From NCBI GenBank assembly GCA_032017425.1, contig DALZPW010000007.1: a stretch of 64,000 bases of DNA. One strand, written 5' to 3'. Within the stretch, counting starts at the first letter, position 1. Each line of letters starts with the position of its first letter. The stretch is from Faucicola tetraodonis (GTDB taxonomy: Bacteria; Pseudomonadota; Gammaproteobacteria; Pseudomonadales; Moraxellaceae). This document shows, one piece after another, positions 60,646-64,000 of this stretch. The notes below the pieces were generated by a model, which was not told the DNA's origin, searched no databases, and worked only from the letters and a program-made list of their open reading frames with translations. A program made the translations under genes and the position numbers.

Positions 60646-60664
60646 AATAATAATTATCATTTAC
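60646..60664. promoter_or_regulatory. Fur-box-like operator between fbpA and fbpB
   Basis: The 19-mer aataataattatcatttac matches the consensus Fur box (GATAATGATAATCATTATC) at 14 of 19 positions. It lies 26 bp before the fbpB start; a perfect TATAAT is at 60621-60626 on the plus strand. Iron-repressed expression in both directions is inferred. Confidence 0.65.
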
Positions 60665-60689
60665 ATTAAGGTTGACGATTTGGGTGGAC

Positions 60690-62291
60690 ATGAATAAGGG
60701 TATTGGTTTGGCTCGGTTTTGGCTGGTGCTATGTTCGACTCTAGTATTGCTGCCGCTTTTGGTGGTACTTACTAGCTTTGGTGAGATTGACCAAGAGATT
60801 TGGCAGTTTTTGCTTGATTATCAGTTGGGGTTACTACTTAAAAACACCCTGATATTGCTAATCACGACGTCCGTCGGGATTTTGCTACTTGGCGTGACCA
60901 CCGCATGGCTAACGGCGATGTACCAGTTTCCAGGACGTAAGCTATTTTTTTGGGCAATGATGCTGCCACTTACTGTACCTGCCTACGTATTGGCGTTTGT
61001 GCAATTGGGTATGTTTGACTATACAGGTGCGATGAGTACCTATTTGCGAGAGCAGCAGGGGTTTGCACAAGGACTGCCCGATATCCGCAATATTTGGGGA
61101 TTATCGATTGTGCTGATACTAGCTTTTTATCCCTATGTGTATCTTCTCGCTCGCAACGCCTTTACCAGTATGGGGCAACAGGCGCTGGAGATGGGCGCAT
61201 CGCTTGGCTTGACGCCACGCGAATCGTTAGTCAAAATTGCCCTACCGATGGCGCGTCCATGGCTAATGGGTGGCTTGCTGCTGGCGATGATGGAAGTCCT
61301 CGCAGATTTTGGTGCGGTATCTGTCTTTGGGGTAGAAACCTTTACTACTGCCATTTATCAAGCTTGGTTTGGCTTTTTTTCCATTGATACTGCCAAACAA
61401 CTGGCTTCTTTACTGGTGCTATTTGTATTTGTCATGATTGTGCTAGAGCAGCTGAGTCGCGGCCGCCGTCAATTTGCCACCAAAAAATCAACGGCAATTC
61501 AGCCAAAGCCGCTACCTAGTGGTTTGGGTTGGCTGACAACGGTCTATTGCGGTGTGATTTTGCTGGTCAGCTTTGTGCTACCTGTCATCCAGTTGATTGT
61601 TTGGGTGGTTGCACATTGGCAGCAGGGCGATGTGAGCGCGTTGCTCCAGCCGATGGGCAATTCATTAGTGATTGGGCTTGTTGGTGCGGTATTGGTTATG
61701 GTTGTGGCATTGCTACTTGTGATTGCCAAGCGCAGTGATAAGTCATTGTTTGCCACGATTTTGATGCGTATTACCACGCTCGGCTATGCCATCCCTGGTT
61801 CGGTATTGGCGATTGGTATTTTTATCCCAATTGCAGCGATGGACAATCTGTTATTACAATTTTTGCCCGTCAGTGATGGTACGACCGCTGTCATCAAAGG
61901 CTCGTTAATTGTGATGCTTTTAGCCTATATTATTCGCTTTTTGGCGCTGGCAGTGTCGAGCATTGAGGCAGGTTTTGAGCGTGTCCGCCCAAGTCTTGTG
62001 GAGTCGGCAGTCATCCTCAATGTGCGCGGTGTTGCGTTGATTCGCCGTTTGTATATCCCTTTGGTCAAAAGCTCGCTAGGCGTTGCCGTACTCATGGTGT
62101 TTGTCGATTTGATGAAAGAGATGCCCATCACGCTGATGACCCGACCTAGTGATTGGGACACTCTCGCGGTGCGAATTTATGCCTTTACCATGGAAGGGCA
62201 GTTTCAGCAAGCCGCATTGCCTGCACTGGTCATTATACTAGCGGGACTGTTGCCCGTGATTTTGTTTTCCAAGGAAAGTAACGTAACATGA
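60690..62291 (+). CDS. fbpB: ferric iron ABC transporter permease
   Basis: A 533-residue double-length permease with two BPD-type domains, as in FbpB, making about 12 membrane helices. Each half has an EAA loop: ARNAFTSMGQQALEMGASLG with following LVKIALPMARP, and SLVESAVILNVRG with RLYIPLVKSSLGV. The start is uncertain: ATG 60690 is taken, with GTG and TTG codons up to 18 bases upstream in frame. It overlaps fbpC by 4 bp (ATGA). Confidence 0.92.
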   Translation: MNKGIGLARFWLVLCSTLVLLPLLVVLTSFGEIDQEIWQFLLDYQLGLLLKNTLILLITTSVGILLLGVTTAWLTAMYQFPGRKLFFWAMMLPLTVPAYVLAFVQLGMFDYTGAMSTYLREQQGFAQGLPDIRNIWGLSIVLILAFYPYVYLLARNAFTSMGQQALEMGASLGLTPRESLVKIALPMARPWLMGGLLLAMMEVLADFGAVSVFGVETFTTAIYQAWFGFFSIDTAKQLASLLVLFVFVMIVLEQLSRGRRQFATKKSTAIQPKPLPSGLGWLTTVYCGVILLVSFVLPVIQLIVWVVAHWQQGDVSALLQPMGNSLVIGLVGAVLVMVVALLLVIAKRSDKSLFATILMRITTLGYAIPGSVLAIGIFIPIAAMDNLLLQFLPVSDGTTAVIKGSLIVMLLAYIIRFLALAVSSIEAGFERVRPSLVESAVILNVRGVALIRRLYIPLVKSSLGVAVLMVFVDLMKEMPITLMTRPSDWDTLAVRIYAFTMEGQFQQAALPALVIILAGLLPVILFSKESNVT

Positions 62292-63364
62292 ACTTCAATG
62301 ATTTATCGCAGAACGCGGTATCGGATGCGCATTTGACTGTGAATGAGTTATCGCTCAGTTATCACCCGTCTAGCAAAACCGTCCTCGATCAGATTAGTTT
62401 TGAGTTGCCGCAAGGGCAAATTGCGTGTTTGGTCGGTCAATCTGGCTGTGGTAAAACCAGCCTGCTACGCTGCATTGCAGGTTTTGAAACCCCGACAGCA
62501 GGCTCAATTCAATTTGGCAAGCGGACGCTATTTGATAGCCGCACCCACATCAATATCCCTGCTTATCAGCGCCAGATTGGCATTGTGTTTCAGGATTATG
62601 CGCTGTTTCCGCATTTGACGGTGGCAGACAACATTGGTTTTGGGCTTCAACACTTGTCAAAAACTGACAGACAGTGCAACATTGATGCTTTACTTACCTT
62701 GATAGGACTGGAACATTTAGCATGTCGCTACCCGCATGAATTATCTGGCGGGCAGCAACAGCGGGTGGCATTAGCACGGGCGATTGCCCCCAATCCGCAG
62801 CTGATTTTGTTTGATGAGCCATTCTCAAGTCTCGATGCCGATATGCGAGAAGCGTTGGCGATGAGCATTCAGCAGCTACTTAAAGCCAAACAAATCAGCG
62901 CCATTGTGGTGACCCATGACCAGCAAGAAGCCTTTATGATAGCGGATAAAATCGGTATGTTGGCAGATGGTCGATTGCAGCAATGGGACACGCCAATTCA
63001 ATTGTATCAAGCCCCCAGCACCGCCACGGTGGCAAAATTTGTCGGCAAAGGCAGCTTTCTACAGGCGCAGCAACATGGCAATGACTTGGTGACTGCAATC
63101 GGTGCGCTGCCAATGAGCAATTATCCTTATTTTGCAGACAGTCGCCAAGTGCTGATTCGACCAGAATGGCTATCGGTGGTACCCCAAACAAACAGCGCGG
63201 TTAATGGATTGATTACCGCCAAGCAGTTTAAAGGCAGTCATGTGGTTTATGAAGTGCAGCTTGCTAGTCAAGAGCGTGTGTTGGTCTACTCACCCACAGA
63301 TGTTGCCATATTGGGCGAAAGCGTGGGGCTGATAATCACTCACCCGCCTGCAAGCCGTCAATAA
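62288..63364 (+). CDS. fbpC: ferric iron ABC transporter ATP-binding protein
   Basis: The ATPase energising Fe3+ import. Walker A LVGQSGCGKTSLLR (about residues 48-61), Q-loop in IGIVFQDYALFPHLTV, signature LSGGQQQRVALARAI, Walker B LILFDEPFSSLDA and switch His in VVTHDQQEA are all intact. The C-terminal 120 residues form a regulatory TOBE-like domain (RPEWLSVV). The length of 358 is typical of FbpC/FutC. Start overlaps fbpB. Confidence 0.94.
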   Translation: MNFNDLSQNAVSDAHLTVNELSLSYHPSSKTVLDQISFELPQGQIACLVGQSGCGKTSLLRCIAGFETPTAGSIQFGKRTLFDSRTHINIPAYQRQIGIVFQDYALFPHLTVADNIGFGLQHLSKTDRQCNIDALLTLIGLEHLACRYPHELSGGQQQRVALARAIAPNPQLILFDEPFSSLDADMREALAMSIQQLLKAKQISAIVVTHDQQEAFMIADKIGMLADGRLQQWDTPIQLYQAPSTATVAKFVGKGSFLQAQQHGNDLVTAIGALPMSNYPYFADSRQVLIRPEWLSVVPQTNSAVNGLITAKQFKGSHVVYEVQLASQERVLVYSPTDVAILGESVGLIITHPPASRQ

Positions 63365-63372
63365 AGGCTAAG

Positions 63373-63573
63373 TGAACCATCCCAAGATTATCGGAGACCT
63401 AAAACTCTGAGACAATACCCTTATGAATGAAAACCAAAAAACACCCAACAGAAGTTAAAAATAGAGCCGCCGAGTTGCTGATCGAATTGCAAAAGATTGT
63501 TCTTCACTATAGGCAGTCATACGAGCAATTGCATTCTACCAATGGATATGTATCGCCTATTATGTACCCATAA
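63373..63573 (+). pseudogene. internally deleted IS3-family remnant
   Basis: The stretch beginning tgaaccatcccaagattatc (9 bp after the fbpC stop) resembles the left terminal repeat of IS3-family elements, whose ends start TGAACC and run into GGAGAC, also present here. A 48-codon frame at 63427-63573 starts MKTKKHPTEVKNRAAELL, like the start of OrfA, and ends YEQLHSTNGYVSPIMYP, like the C-terminus of the OrfB integrase (HSTxGYxSP). The catalytic middle is gone, and no right-hand repeat was found. Confidence 0.65.
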
Positions 63574-63640
63574 AAATATGAATAAATTAAAATCCTCATG
63601 AAATCAATAATCATGAAACCAATAATTTAGGCATTAAGAA

Positions 63641-63664
63641 TGGTGCGCTCGGCGGGTGTCGAAT
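63641..63664 (-). other. tRNA 3'-end-like fragment, possible attachment-site half
   Basis: On the minus strand the sequence reads gattcgacacccgccgagcg then caccA, i.e. a T-loop-like TTCGA, a stem-like CCGCC and an acceptor-like end with CCA. The other half of the T-stem and all upstream arms are missing, so it is not a functional tRNA. Such fragments mark the far border of elements inserted at tRNA genes. Confidence 0.35.
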
Positions 63665-63772
63665 CAGTGAATCAAGGCGTACCATAGTCTATAATTTTTT
63701 ACATATATTCAATAACTTAGGTTATAGATTATCTCATTTTATTCCATTATTACTATCCTAATATCTGCATTT

Positions 63773-63796
63773 AATGTACACTAGAATGTACACTAA
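63773..63796. repeat. 12-bp tandem repeat aatgtacacta(g/a)
   Basis: aatgtacactag (63773-63784) and aatgtacactaa (63785-63796) lie head to tail 24-47 bp before the integrase-like start. Each contains the palindrome TGTACA, so they may bind a regulator or recombination protein. Confidence 0.75.
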
Positions 63797-63819
63797 TACA
63801 ATACATTATTGGGTTACTC

Positions 63820-64000
63820 ATGGAAAAACGTAAGCCTATCACATCTGACCGCAGTATCAGTTCACACAAAGCCGAAGCGAAAGAATATCTAGTGCCAGTT
63901 AAAGGGCGTCCTAAGTTATATTTAATGGTACGCCCTAACGAAACAAAGGTAAGCCCCCGACCACACCCTATTGCGGAGGTTGCCAAACATGTGGTAGTAG
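63820..64000 (+). CDS. N-terminal part of an integrase-like protein, runs off the right edge
   Basis: An open frame of 60 codons from ATG 63820 to the window end. Its first 43 residues resemble the arm-type DNA-binding domain (DUF4102-like) at the start of tyrosine recombinases: ITSDRSISSHKAEAKEYLVP followed by RPKLYLMVRPNETK, where the family has the pattern (L/I)YLxVxPxGxK. After that (VSPRPHPIAEVAKH) the resemblance stops, so the gene may be disrupted here. Assignment is tentative. Confidence 0.5.
   Translation, partial: MEKRKPITSDRSISSHKAEAKEYLVPVKGRPKLYLMVRPNETKVSPRPHPIAEVAKHVVV

Noticed and set aside
63636..63700. Complete tRNA gene on the minus strand
   Set aside because: Only a T-loop-like and acceptor-like 3' part is seen; the T-stem partner, anticodon and D arms are absent.
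63771..63986. 71-codon minus-strand frame at the right edge
   Set aside because: It lies opposite the integrase-like frame, which has better protein resemblance and a start after the tandem repeats.

Overview
The window looks like a chromosomal segment of a gammaproteobacterium of the family Moraxellaceae (Moraxella, Faucicola, Psychrobacter or Acinetobacter relatives). Support comes from the fused nuoCD gene, an RND pump closest in feel to Acinetobacter AdeIJK, a short BlsA-like BLUF photoreceptor, a Mg-type HemB, Rep helicase and AT-rich intergenic DNA. The genus is an inference from recognised protein families, not from a search.

Layout. 1-14.5 kb: the nuo operon for respiratory complex I, minus strand, nuoA-B-CD-E-F-G-H-I-J-K-L-M-N with nuoN cut by the left edge. 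15-19.7 kb: lolA, rpmA-rplU, a polyprenyl diphosphate synthase, an alpha/beta hydrolase and a TetR regulator. 20-26.3 kb: a divergent tripartite RND efflux operon. 26.4-36.2 kb: a thioesterase, hemB, a very small secreted or membrane protein gene, rep, an outer-membrane barrel protein, dut, an AlgC-type phosphohexomutase, argB and the BLUF protein. 36.3-44.5 kb: rnpB (RNase P RNA), thioesterase, ferredoxin, coaD, smpB-cmoM, an orphan iron-type binding lipoprotein, a lipase-like hydrolase, a rhomboid protease and class I fumarase. 44.7-49.3 kb: a lone PspC protein, the NadR-PnuC pair for nicotinamide riboside salvage, an Mpo1-like membrane protein and a beta-helix protein without an export signal.

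The most unusual part is 49.7-59.3 kb. A plus-strand trio (HAD phosphatase, nucleotidyltransferase-like/kinase fusion, nucleotidyltransferase) converges on a minus-strand run made of an ATP-grasp enzyme, a TRSP-type phosphoribosyltransferase, a HAD phosphatase, a StiP-type phosphoribosyltransferase, a CitE-like aldolase and a WavE-like protein. The five enzymes from ATP-grasp to aldolase are the set known from tellurite-resistance (Ter) gene neighbourhoods and predicted to make a nucleoside-like metabolite, but no TerD, TerC or TerB protein is in the window. 59.5-63.4 kb holds fbpA and divergent fbpBC for ferric iron uptake, with a Fur-like box between them. The right edge, after fbpC, changes character: an internally deleted IS3-family remnant, a stretch resembling the 3' end of a tRNA, 12-bp tandem repeats and the start of an integrase-like reading frame, together suggesting the border of an integrated element.

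A recurring small-scale pattern is the presence of 14-29 bp tandem copies at gene 3' ends that include the stop codon (nuoB, the nucleotidyltransferase at 51.7 kb, the aldolase at 53.8 kb, and weakly the TRSP gene at 56.9 kb).
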